Below are positions 51,910 to 60,517 of a DNA stretch of 64,000 nucleotides, piece after piece. The stretch is taken from NCBI RefSeq assembly GCF_010894455.1, contig NZ_JAAIXY010000003.1:62001-126000 (forward strand), read 5' to 3'. Source of the DNA: Myxococcus eversor. GTDB taxonomy: Bacteria; Myxococcota; Myxococcia; Myxococcales; Myxococcaceae. The first letter of the stretch is position 1; every line of letters begins with the position of its first letter. A program made the translations under genes and the position numbers. The notes beneath the pieces were generated by a model. That model was given only the letters and a program-made list of their open reading frames with translations, was not told the origin of the DNA and ran no database searches.

Positions 51910-53260
51910 CTTCGTGTGGGGTGTGGCCACCTCCTCGTACCAGATTGAAGGAGCCACCGACGCCGACGGGCGCGGTGAGTCCATCTGGGACAGGTTCGCC
52001 GCCACGCCCGGTAAAATCGCCGACGGAACCAACGGCAACGTCGCCTGCGACCACTACCACCGCTGGCGCGAGGACGTGGAGCTGATGCGCTGGATGGGGT
52101 TGAAGGCGTATCGCTTCTCCATCGCCTGGCCGCGCGTGCTCCCCGTCGGGCGCGGCAAGGTGAACACCGCCGGACTCGACTTCTACTCGCGGCTGGTCGA
52201 CGGACTGCTGGAGGTGGGAATCGAGCCCGCCGTCACGCTGTACCACTGGGATTTGCCGCAGGCGCTCCAGGACAAGGGCGGCTGGGCCTCGCGCGACACG
52301 GTGAGCGCGTTCGTCGAGTACGCGGACGTGGTGAGCCAGAAGCTCGGGGACCGCGTGTCGAAGTGGATTACGCACAACGAGCCCTGGTGCATCAGCATCC
52401 TGGGCTACGCCAACGGCGAGCATGCGCCCGGCATCAAGGACTGGGGCCAGGCGCTGGCCACGGCCCACCACGTGCTGCTGTCGCACGGGCAGGCCGTGCC
52501 CGTCATCCGCTCCAACGTGCCCAAGGCGGAGGTCGGCATCACCCTCAACCTGGTGCCCGCGGAGCCCGCGTCGCCCAGCAAGGAGGACCACGACGCGTGC
52601 CGCTCCTTCGACGGCGGCTTCAACCGCTGGTACCTGGACCCGCTCTACGGCAAGGGCTACCCGCGCGACGTGATTGACGACCATGTCGCCGAGGGGCGAC
52701 TGAAGTCGGACACGCTGCCCTTCGTGCGGCAGGGCGACCTGGCGGACATCGCCGTCCCCATCGACTTCCTGGGGGTCAACTACTACAACCGCGGCGTCAT
52801 CCGCAGCGACCGCATCCCCGAGGCGCAGAACGCGCCTCGCACCGTCCACGTCAGCTCCGAGAAGACGGAGATGGACTGGGAGGTGTCGCCCCACGGCCTC
52901 ACGCAGCTGCTCGTGCGGCTGCACCAGGACTACAAGCCGGGCCACCTCTACGTCACGGAGAACGGGGCCGCCTACGGCACCGCGCCGGACCCGGATGGCC
53001 GGGTGAGGGACGCCAAGCGCGTGCACTACCTGCGCTCGCACCTGGAGGCCTCGCTGGAGGCCATCAACCAGGGCGTGCCGCTCAAGGGCTACTTCGCGTG
53101 GTCGCTGTTGGACAACTTCGAGTGGGCCTACGGCTATCAGAAGCGCTTCGGCATGGTGTACGTGGATTACGCCACGCAGAAGCGCATCCCCAAGGACAGC
53201 GCGCATCTGTACCGCGCCGTGGTGGCCCAGAACGGGCTGGATGTGGAGCTGGCCGCGTGA
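51890..53260 (+). CDS. Family 1 beta-glucosidase
   Basis: 456 residues, no signal, so cytoplasmic. FVWGVATSSYQIEGA at the N-terminus, acid/base Glu164 in THNEPW, nucleophile Glu357 in YVTENGAAY and the WSLLDNFEWAYGY motif identify GH1. It would split imported oligosaccharides to glucose. AAAGGAG precedes the ATG at 51890, inside the end of the ATPase gene; its stop overlaps the next start (GTGA). Confidence 0.95.
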   Translation: MRQFPHDFVWGVATSSYQIEGATDADGRGESIWDRFAATPGKIADGTNGNVACDHYHRWREDVELMRWMGLKAYRFSIAWPRVLPVGRGKVNTAGLDFYSRLVDGLLEVGIEPAVTLYHWDLPQALQDKGGWASRDTVSAFVEYADVVSQKLGDRVSKWITHNEPWCISILGYANGEHAPGIKDWGQALATAHHVLLSHGQAVPVIRSNVPKAEVGITLNLVPAEPASPSKEDHDACRSFDGGFNRWYLDPLYGKGYPRDVIDDHVAEGRLKSDTLPFVRQGDLADIAVPIDFLGVNYYNRGVIRSDRIPEAQNAPRTVHVSSEKTEMDWEVSPHGLTQLLVRLHQDYKPGHLYVTENGAAYGTAPDPDGRVRDAKRVHYLRSHLEASLEAINQGVPLKGYFAWSLLDNFEWAYGYQKRFGMVYVDYATQKRIPKDSAHLYRAVVAQNGLDVELAA

Positions 53261-56200
53261 GCGCCCTGGTCCTCGCACCCCTCCTCGCGGTGGCGCTGTA
53301 CCAGGCCCCCGTCCATGCCGGGCAGGACGCGCAGCCCGTCCAGCCCGGCGGTGCCCAACCGCAAACGGCGCCGGTGGAGTCGACGCCGCCCGCCGCCACT
53401 CCCCCGGGTGGCGCGCCTCCCGCCGCCACCACGACGACGCCCTCGGGTCCTCCCAGTCCGACGCCGTCTCCCGCCCCGCAGCCCCTCACCCTCCAGCCCG
53501 TGGACGTCAAGCCGGGCGCGGAGCAGGCCACCGTCGTCAAGATTCAGCACGACGAGCGCGGCTTCAAGTTGAAGGTGGACGGCCGCGACTTCCTGTTGCG
53601 CGGCATGAACTGGGGCTACACGCCCATTGGAGAGAACTACCGCTACTCGCTCTGGAACCAGCCCGACGACTTCGTGCGCGCGGTGCTGGCGCGGGAGATG
53701 ACGCTCTTGCGCGACATGGGCGTCAACTCCATCCGCCAGTTCGACGACATCCCCCCGCGCTGGGTGGAGTTCATCTTCAAGAACTACGGCATCACCACCG
53801 TGGTGAACCCGCTGATGGGCCGCTACGGCGCCACCGTCAACAACGCCTTCGTGCCGAACATCGACTACTCCAACGCCGCGCACCGCAAGGCGCTGCTCGA
53901 GGAGCTGGCGAAGAAGGTGGAGGTCTACCGGGGCGTTCCGGGCGTGCTGATGTGGCTGCTCGGCAACGAGAACAACTACGGCCTGCACTGGACGAGCTAC
54001 GAAATCGAGGCGCTGCCGGGCCAGGAGGACGCCGCGCGCGCGGTGCACCTCTACACGCTGATGGGCGAGGCGGCGCGGACCATCAAGGCCCGCGACGTCA
54101 ACCACCCGGTGGCCCTGGCCAACGGCGACCTCCAGTACATCGACCTCATCGCCAAGCACGGCACCGACATCGACATCTTCGGCGCCAACGTCTACCGCGG
54201 CCCCAGCGTCCGGGACTTGTTCGAAGAGGTGCTGCGCAAGACGGACAAGCCGGTGCTCTTCTCGGAGTTCGGCGCGGATGCGTTCAACGCGCGGGACGGC
54301 CGTGAGGACCACCTGTCCCAGGCCGAGTACCTGCGCCAGCAGTGGGAGGAAATCTATACGCAGACCTACGGCCAGGGCCGCGTGGGCAACGCGCTGGGCG
54401 GCTTCGTGTTCCAGTGGGTGGACGGCTGGTGGAAGATGGGCCAGGAGGCCAACCTCTCCATTCACGACACGACGGCGTCGTGGCCCAACGGTGGCTACGC
54501 GGCGGACTTCGTGCCCGGCCAGAACAACATGAACGAGGAGTGGTTCGGCATCTGCGCCCTGGGCCAGCCGGACGACGCGGGCATCTCCCGCATCCAGCCG
54601 CGCACGGCCTACTATATGTTGCAGGCGGCCTTCCGCCTGGACCCGTACGCGGCGGACACGGACCTGGACCGCATCCACGCGCACTTCTCCGCGCTGCGGC
54701 CCTCCGACATGTCGAAGAGCTACGAGTCCTCCATCGCCCTGGCGAAGACGGAGGAGCTCAGCATGGTGCGCGTGTCCAACCTGCGCCTGGTCATGGACAG
54801 CTCGCTGTCGCGCGGGAGCATCGCCACGACGCGGCCCAACCTGACGTCGGCGGACCACACGGAGTCCATCTTCTTCGACCTGGCGGTCCAGCCGGCGACG
54901 GGGGTGTACGGCCGCGCGTCGTTCAACGTGGTGGGCAACGTGGCCACCAACCGCCTCAACAACCTCTTCTACGAGAACCGGGGCACCACGCCGACGCCGA
55001 CGGCGCCGACGACGGGCTCGCCGACACCGGGCGTCGCCCAGCCGGGTGTGTCCGCCTTCGACCGCTTCGCGCTGTACCAGGCGGAGTTCAAGCTGGACCG
55101 CGCGGACTTCGCGCTGGAGGGCTACTACCGCGTCGGCCACTACCACTGGGGCGAGGAGGGCGACTTCTTCGGCCTGTATCGCGAGGCCAACTACGGGCCG
55201 AACATCGACATCTACCACGGCAACGCGCCCTTCGGCGTGGTGCTCAGCGGCAAGCGCTCCTTCGAGGGCTTCAAGCTGGCGGTGGGTCCGGAGCTGTACT
55301 GGGGCGCCAACCCGTCCATCGTCGCCAAGTACCGCAAGGGCTTCGGGGACATGGCGCTGACGCTGGTGCACCAGGAGGACATCGCCCGGGGCGCCACGCA
55401 GCAGACGGCCTCCGTCATCCGCGAGCGCGTGGCGCGTCGCACCGCGCTCACCTTCGAATGGAACAAGGGTCCGCTCGCGCTCGACATCGGCGGCATCCTG
55501 GCGGCGCCCCAACGTATTGGTGAGGAGTTCACCTGGACGCGCGAGTCGAAGGGTGGCGCGAGCTATATGGGCACGGGCCAGGAGGTGCTGCGCGACGAGG
55601 TGCAGTTCCTCGACACGCTCGGCGCGAAGGCGCGGGCCACGTATGACCTGGGCGGCGTGCGGCTGTATGCCCAGGGCTCGTTCCGCGGGCTGGTGGCGGA
55701 CGGCGGCCCCGAGCCGAGCATCGTCCTGACGGGCTGGAGCCTGCGGGAGAGCGGACGCGGCAACCACTTCGGCGCGCAGGCGGGCGCGGCGTTCCAGTTG
55801 GGCACCATCGAGGTGGCGCCGAACGTGCTGTACCAGAAGCCCCTCATCGGACCGAACCCGAACATCCCCGACACGTTCGACCAGGACTCGGGCACGTACT
55901 TCCCGGCGGTGCGCGCGCGCAACGTGTTGCAGGACGCCTTCACCGTCCTCGACAACCGCGAGACGCTCGGCGCGGAGCTGCTCATCACCTTCGACCCGAC
56001 GCCGGGGACGTGGTTCTGGGCGTGGGACCGGGAGATGCGCGAGGACGCGCCCTTCGCCGCGGGCCTGGACCTGGTGTACCGCCGCCAGCCGACGTCGCGA
56101 GACGCGAGCATCGCCATCCTCGCGGACGGCAGCGCGGTGGCCTTCGCCGGGGCGCCGCCGGCGCGCGACGAGTGGGAGACGACGCTGCGCATGGTGGGCA

Positions 56201-56589
56201 ACCCGTCACAGCGGCTGAAGCTGTACGGCACGGCCTTCGTGGGCAGCGTGCAGTCCGGAGGCGAGGACGCGCGGCAGGTGCGCCGCTTCGGCCTGGACGC
56301 CAACGTGCTGTACGACACGCTGCTGCTCGCCACGCAGTTGCGGTTCAACGACTGGGGTCCGTACGACTACCACCGCGTGTTCAACCTCACGTATCCGGTG
56401 CAGTTGGGCGGAGACGTGTCCTACGGGCTCAAGCGGCCGGTGCTGGGCGCGGTGTCCACGCGCTTCGGCCTGCGAGGGTTGGTGCGCATGTTGGATGAGT
56501 ACTCGGAGGGCATGAGCACGATGGCCATCGCCGAGGGACTCAAGGGCCGCGAATACGAGGTGGGTGCGTATGCAATCCTTTCGCTCTGA
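53257..56589 (+). CDS. Secreted glycosidase fused to a predicted outer-membrane beta-barrel
   Basis: 1110 residues. GTG start overlapping the GH1 stop; signal peptide to about residue 22; a Pro/Ala/Thr linker to about 85; then a GH2-like TIM barrel (about 95-480) with acid/base Glu238 in LLGNENNYG and nucleophile Glu337 in LFSEFGADAF. From about residue 600 the sequence becomes alternating polar/aromatic strands (YQAEFKLDRADFALEGYYRVG and many more) to the end, like an outer-membrane barrel. The enzyme would be tethered in the outer membrane. The exact GH family and the barrel are my reading; the last residue (Leu) is not the usual aromatic. Confidence 0.75.
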   Translation: MSALVLAPLLAVALYQAPVHAGQDAQPVQPGGAQPQTAPVESTPPAATPPGGAPPAATTTTPSGPPSPTPSPAPQPLTLQPVDVKPGAEQATVVKIQHDERGFKLKVDGRDFLLRGMNWGYTPIGENYRYSLWNQPDDFVRAVLAREMTLLRDMGVNSIRQFDDIPPRWVEFIFKNYGITTVVNPLMGRYGATVNNAFVPNIDYSNAAHRKALLEELAKKVEVYRGVPGVLMWLLGNENNYGLHWTSYEIEALPGQEDAARAVHLYTLMGEAARTIKARDVNHPVALANGDLQYIDLIAKHGTDIDIFGANVYRGPSVRDLFEEVLRKTDKPVLFSEFGADAFNARDGREDHLSQAEYLRQQWEEIYTQTYGQGRVGNALGGFVFQWVDGWWKMGQEANLSIHDTTASWPNGGYAADFVPGQNNMNEEWFGICALGQPDDAGISRIQPRTAYYMLQAAFRLDPYAADTDLDRIHAHFSALRPSDMSKSYESSIALAKTEELSMVRVSNLRLVMDSSLSRGSIATTRPNLTSADHTESIFFDLAVQPATGVYGRASFNVVGNVATNRLNNLFYENRGTTPTPTAPTTGSPTPGVAQPGVSAFDRFALYQAEFKLDRADFALEGYYRVGHYHWGEEGDFFGLYREANYGPNIDIYHGNAPFGVVLSGKRSFEGFKLAVGPELYWGANPSIVAKYRKGFGDMALTLVHQEDIARGATQQTASVIRERVARRTALTFEWNKGPLALDIGGILAAPQRIGEEFTWTRESKGGASYMGTGQEVLRDEVQFLDTLGAKARATYDLGGVRLYAQGSFRGLVADGGPEPSIVLTGWSLRESGRGNHFGAQAGAAFQLGTIEVAPNVLYQKPLIGPNPNIPDTFDQDSGTYFPAVRARNVLQDAFTVLDNRETLGAELLITFDPTPGTWFWAWDREMREDAPFAAGLDLVYRRQPTSRDASIAILADGSAVAFAGAPPARDEWETTLRMVGNPSQRLKLYGTAFVGSVQSGGEDARQVRRFGLDANVLYDTLLLATQLRFNDWGPYDYHRVFNLTYPVQLGGDVSYGLKRPVLGAVSTRFGLRGLVRMLDEYSEGMSTMAIAEGLKGREYEVGAYAILSL

Positions 56590-56599
56590 GGGACGACGT

Positions 56600-57154
56600 A
56601 TGAGGACGTGTCTCGTGCTCCTCGCGGCCTTGAGCACCTTCGGGTGTTATGACCGCGCGAGCTATGTCTATGGCGAGCCGCTGGAGGACCTGACGCTGGA
56701 GGTCTTCGACCCGGCCATGGGTGTGTATCCGAGCACCACCATCCTGGACGACCCGAACAATCCGTTCGCGGACTCGACGCCGGGGACGGAGACGAAGTGG
56801 GTGCTCCAGGCCAACGCGGGGCCGGTGGCGGCGTTCTACTCGTGGGCCACCGTGCTCGCGCGAGGGCCGTATGGGGAGGCGCAGTACTACGTCGGCCTCA
56901 ACCTGCTCGGCGTGTATCAGAACGGACTGGCTAGGCAGGAGGACCTGCCGGTGGTGCGGGACATGGCCATCCGCGCGTACCAGTCGGTGTTGGACAACTT
57001 CCCGGACGCGGTGACGTACGACTCGACTGGGACGATTCCCTACGAGCTGTTGACGCCGTCCTACAAGGCCATCGTGGAGATGGGTGGGACGGTGACGGGC
57101 GGTTGGGTGCTGGTGCGGACCTCGAGCGGTGGTGAAAGGGCGGTGCGACCATGA
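56600..57154 (+). CDS. Lipoprotein of unknown function in the glucan operon
   Basis: 184 residues; lipobox STFGC (Cys about 16). I recognise no family; the mature part looks like a small helical/beta domain with Tyr- and Trp-rich stretches (AFYSWATVLARGPYGEAQYY). By position it may be a partner of the glycosidase-barrel protein, whose stop is 10 bp upstream. GAGGGACGACGT precedes the ATG. Confidence 0.65.
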   Translation: MRTCLVLLAALSTFGCYDRASYVYGEPLEDLTLEVFDPAMGVYPSTTILDDPNNPFADSTPGTETKWVLQANAGPVAAFYSWATVLARGPYGEAQYYVGLNLLGVYQNGLARQEDLPVVRDMAIRAYQSVLDNFPDAVTYDSTGTIPYELLTPSYKAIVEMGGTVTGGWVLVRTSSGGERAVRP

Positions 57155-57798
57155 AGCGAACCGTGGGAGTGCTGTTGTTGACGTTGGCCGCGTGCAGACC
57201 GGACCCGGGGGCCAACGACTACGAGAACCACCAGCCGTCCTCGCAGGACGACGCCGGGCCGAATCCCCAGGACGAGGCGCTCCCGGGGCCGTTCCCGTTC
57301 GAGGCGGGCCAGCGGCGCCTGTTCGTCGGCTTCTACGAGGGAGGGCGGTCCGAGGAGATTGTCATCAACGACGTGGACACGCACCTCTACCTGTACGAGG
57401 GCACCGTCACGATTGAGGCCTCGAACACGCGCATCGAGGGGAAGACGGCGGACCGCATCGTCCACGCGGGCAAGGGGTGGCTGGGCTTCGGCATCCACTG
57501 GGATACGGGGCACAACCTGGACGCGTGGAAGACGCTGCACGTGAGCCTCAACTCGTCGGACCCGGGGTTCGCCTCGGTGAAGATTGGGATGAGTGACACG
57601 GAGGGCGTGCAGCTCGACGTGGCGAAGTATGGGTATGTGAATGACGGGCAGTGGCACCACCTGGCCATTCCGCTGTCGGACTTCTCCTCGGCGGGAGTGA
57701 GCCTGGGCGCGGTGCTGTCGCCCTTCGTGTTCATCGCGGGAGGCGGGCCTTCGGGCAACGCGCTGCTGCTGGACAACCTGTACTTCACGGCGAACTAG
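57151..57798 (+). CDS. Lipoprotein with carbohydrate-binding-like jelly roll
   Basis: 215 residues. Lipobox LAAC (Cys about 15), an Asp/Gln/Pro linker, then a beta-sandwich with KGWLGFGIHW, KTLHVSLNSSD, and the end LLLDNLYFTAN, which resembles the C-terminal galactose-binding-like domain of ExoP-type glucosidases. A glucan-binding surface protein is likely. Overlaps the previous gene by 4 bp and ends the operon. Confidence 0.75.
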   Translation: MKRTVGVLLLTLAACRPDPGANDYENHQPSSQDDAGPNPQDEALPGPFPFEAGQRRLFVGFYEGGRSEEIVINDVDTHLYLYEGTVTIEASNTRIEGKTADRIVHAGKGWLGFGIHWDTGHNLDAWKTLHVSLNSSDPGFASVKIGMSDTEGVQLDVAKYGYVNDGQWHHLAIPLSDFSSAGVSLGAVLSPFVFIAGGGPSGNALLLDNLYFTAN

Positions 57799-57810
57799 CC
57801 GTGAGACTTG

Positions 57811-57841
57811 GGCCCGCTTCCCTGGTTCTGGGGAGCGGGCC
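57811..57841 (+). terminator. Hairpin at the end of the glucan operon
   Basis: GGCCCGCTTCCC (57811-57822) pairs with GGGGAGCGGGCC (57830-57841), with one wobble pair and a 7-nt loop, 13 bp after the last stop. No T-tract. Confidence 0.6.
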
Positions 57842-57873
57842 TGGGTCGAGGCACGGTGTTAGGATTGCGCGCG

Positions 57874-58869
57874 ATGTCCGGTGCGCGTCCGTCCTGTCCG
57901 AGCTGCTCCCCAGCGTCCCGGCTCAAGCGGGACTGGGTCGACGTGGCACGTGACGAGGCAACGGGAATCGAGAGCATCCGGGCGCACTTCACGGGCCATG
58001 CGTATGACCCGCACTTCCACGACGCGTATCTCGTGGGCGTGACGGAGCAGGGGCTTCAGGAGTTCTCGTGTCGGCGTGCCCTGCACCAGAGCACGCCGGG
58101 GCGGGTCATCCTGATTGAGCCCGGGGAGACACATGACGGACATGCGCGGGACGAGACGGGCTTCACGTACCTGATGCTCTACCTGGAGCCATCGTGGGTG
58201 GCTCAGGCATGCGAGCGGGTGGCGGATGGGCGCGGGGTCTCACAAGGGCCGGGCTTCCAGGCGACTCTCACGGAGGAGCCTCGGTTGGCGGCACATATCC
58301 AACGGGCGTTCTGGCGACTGCGTGGGACAGGCTCGCGGCTGGCGCGGGACGAGGCGCTGGAGGAACTGGCGGCCGCACTCACCCCGCAGCTCGGGGCGTC
58401 AGTGGTGACGCGACTGGGAGAAGCGGCGCACCGGTCCACGCGTCGGGCGCGGGAGTTCCTGCGGGCGCGGATGGAGGAGGACCTGGGGCTGGAGGAGCTG
58501 GCGCGTGAGTGTGGAGCGAATCGATTCCAGCTCTCGCGAGCATTCCGCGCGGCCTATGGACTGCCACCTCATGCGTATCTGGTGCAGCTTCGCCTCGCCG
58601 CTGCACGCGGGAGCTTGGCGCGGGGAGAGACGCCCGCGAGTGTCGCGGTGGCGGTGGGCTTCGCGGACCAGAGTCACCTGGGACGATGGTTCCGACGGGC
58701 CTATGGGCTGACGCCCGCTGCCTACCGCGCGATGTGCACGAACGTTCCAGACATGGAGCGTGCCCCTGTCGAGGATGAACGGCGACAGAGGAGACCTCCA
58801 TGCCCGAGCTGTTCACGACCAAGATCGCCATCGTCATCCGCGAAGACCTCGCCGTCTGGCAGAAGCTGA
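57874..58869 (+). CDS. AraC-family transcriptional regulator
   Basis: 331 residues. An N-terminal cupin-like ligand pocket (about 35-150: HFHDAYLVGVTEQG, RVILIEPGETHDG) and a C-terminal double helix-turn-helix (about 205-300: LGLEELARECGANRFQLSRAFRAAYG and VAVAVGFADQSHLGRWFRRAYGLTPAAYR). The last 23 codons overlap the start of the DUF2000 gene in another frame, an unusual extension. It likely controls the DUF2000 gene and itself. Confidence 0.88.
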   Translation: MSGARPSCPSCSPASRLKRDWVDVARDEATGIESIRAHFTGHAYDPHFHDAYLVGVTEQGLQEFSCRRALHQSTPGRVILIEPGETHDGHARDETGFTYLMLYLEPSWVAQACERVADGRGVSQGPGFQATLTEEPRLAAHIQRAFWRLRGTGSRLARDEALEELAAALTPQLGASVVTRLGEAAHRSTRRAREFLRARMEEDLGLEELARECGANRFQLSRAFRAAYGLPPHAYLVQLRLAAARGSLARGETPASVAVAVGFADQSHLGRWFRRAYGLTPAAYRAMCTNVPDMERAPVEDERRQRRPPCPSCSRPRSPSSSAKTSPSGRS

Positions 58870-59216
58870 ACGTCACCGCCTTCCTCGCGACGGGCATGGC
58901 CGCATCGGCTCCGGAGATGCTGGGTGAGCCGTATGAAGACGCGACGGGCAGGAAGTACAGTCGGCTCCTGGGCCAGCCGATGCTCGTGTTCAGCGCCACG
59001 CGAGAGCAGCTTCAAGCCGCGCACCGGGCCGCCGTGGAGCGTGGACTGACGACCGCTGTGTACGTGGCCGCCATGTTCGCCACGGGCAACGACGTGAACA
59101 ACCGGGCCGCGTTCCGAGCGGAGAACCCCGAGGACTTCGACTTCGTGGGACTGGCGCTGCGGGGTGAACGCAAGCAGGTGGACAAGGCCACCAAGGGGCT
59201 CACACTGCACAAGTGA
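58800..59216 (+). CDS. DUF2000-family protein
   Basis: 138 residues, matching the DUF2000 family: TKIAIVIREDLAVWQKLNVTAFLATGMAA at the start and KGLTLHK at the end. The family has a peptidyl-tRNA-hydrolase-II-like fold; its function is unknown. It is often next to AraC or Lrp-type regulators. Its 5' end lies inside the AraC gene. The ATG at 58800 has GGAGACC upstream. Confidence 0.8.
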   Translation: MPELFTTKIAIVIREDLAVWQKLNVTAFLATGMAASAPEMLGEPYEDATGRKYSRLLGQPMLVFSATREQLQAAHRAAVERGLTTAVYVAAMFATGNDVNNRAAFRAENPEDFDFVGLALRGERKQVDKATKGLTLHK

Positions 59217-59251
59217 GCGCGGGCATCCCTTAACTCTGCATCGAGCCGTGG

Positions 59252-59701
59252 CTACAGCGAGGGCAACTGTCGCATCTCGTAGAGTGCATCCACGGATGCC
59301 AGCCGCTCTGGTGTCCATGCGCCTGTCCCCGAGTCGAGGATCAGTTGTCCCTCGCGACGGAGCAGCAGGACTGTGTCGCCTCCACACAGTAGCGTTGCGT
59401 CACCTGGAACCTGATGCAGCACCGCGAGCACACCTCGCAGCATAGCGGCCATGGCCACGCGCCGCTCGCTGTCATCCAGCCAGAATTGGAGGTCCACCGA
59501 AGGAGAGAAGCCCAAAGCCTCTTCGACCATCTCCCTGCTCTTCGGTGCAACAGCGCTGGCCGTGAGCAGAAATCCTCGCCCTTCAACTTCTTCGCCCGAG
59601 GCACCGGTATCGAGGCGCAGTTCAAGGGAGTGGAAAACTACTGCAAGCACCCTTTCAGGCTCCAGCTCGGTGGCGATGCGGAAGTTGTAGTCCAGGGACA
59701 T
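59252..59701 (-). CDS. SitI3-like protein (possible immunity)
   Basis: 149 residues. The start (SLDYNFRIATELEPE) and length recall SitI3, the immunity protein for the outer-membrane-exchange toxin SitA3 in Myxococcus; the assignment is from memory of the family pattern and not verified. No SitA-like toxin is next to it. It stands at the boundary to the AT-richer right-end region. Confidence 0.5.
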   Translation of the reverse strand: MSLDYNFRIATELEPERVLAVVFHSLELRLDTGASGEEVEGRGFLLTASAVAPKSREMVEEALGFSPSVDLQFWLDDSERRVAMAAMLRGVLAVLHQVPGDATLLCGGDTVLLLRREGQLILDSGTGAWTPERLASVDALYEMRQLPSL

Positions 59702-59736
59702 GGGATCACTCTTGAGCTACCCCACTACTAACCGAC

Positions 59737-60516
59737 TCAAGTGCGGGCAGACGACTCACGCTCCAGCGTCGCAAGCGATTCGATGAATGCGATCAATTCC
59801 TCGACAGGCAGAAGATGAAGTTCGCGATACTGGCAAGCCAGATTGACCTCTCTCGCCAGCCACTTGACCAAGGGCGTCTGAGGGCGCGCAGATCTCCTCA
59901 ACACCTCCAACAGCGCGATCAGAATGCGACGGTCACTGCCAAACTCCCGCTCCAGTGTATGAAAAAATACCTCCTGATTGCCAAGGAGCACTCGCGCATA
60001 GACATACGGGTCGTTCACATTCACCAAGACACGCATTGATTCATCTTGCTCCCACGGAGCCCTGGTAAGATGGATCGCCCACCAAAGGCGAGCTACGGAG
60101 TGTCGACGTAAGGACGAGCGGCCTTCTCCTCGAACGAACCAATGCTTCAGGATAGAATTCCTGGCTTCCTTGGTATCGGCGGGAATCGGCCACCGTTCTC
60201 GCGTGTAATCAGCAAATGGAACATGGGCCATCCAGGCCCAGAGTCGCTTGTCGCGGGCTTCCGTCTCTGACAGCGGCCCAATCCACTCGTAGATTTGAAG
60301 TGCTTGCTCAAAGTCGGTAGATGCACGACCACGCCGGGAGTCTTCAACAAAGAACTTCGGAGGCTCGGTACGCGGCTCGTGAGGAAACGCAAGAAGCTGC
60401 TCCGCAGCAAAGTCAAACACGCCCGGCGCTCGATACAACTCAACCCCATCCCCAACGAGAATCCGTGTTTCCATATCCTTGAGCGTCTGTTCGCGAACAA
60501 CATAGACACGTGGCAT
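59737..60516 (-). CDS. DUF6339-like protein of the defence operon
   Basis: 259 residues. The pattern LWAWMAHVPFADYTRERWP, then SVARLWWAIHLTRAP and NQEVFFHTLEREFG resembles DUF6339 proteins, known to me from MutL/Z1-type gene clusters; tentative. No catalytic motif is visible. GAGGAGG precedes the ATG at 60516, one base after the previous stop, so it is firmly in an operon with the GHKL ATPase. Base composition is lower in GC than the left part of the window. Confidence 0.6.
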   Translation of the reverse strand: MPRVYVVREQTLKDMETRILVGDGVELYRAPGVFDFAAEQLLAFPHEPRTEPPKFFVEDSRRGRASTDFEQALQIYEWIGPLSETEARDKRLWAWMAHVPFADYTRERWPIPADTKEARNSILKHWFVRGEGRSSLRRHSVARLWWAIHLTRAPWEQDESMRVLVNVNDPYVYARVLLGNQEVFFHTLEREFGSDRRILIALLEVLRRSARPQTPLVKWLAREVNLACQYRELHLLPVEELIAFIESLATLERESSART

Positions 60517-60517
60517 T

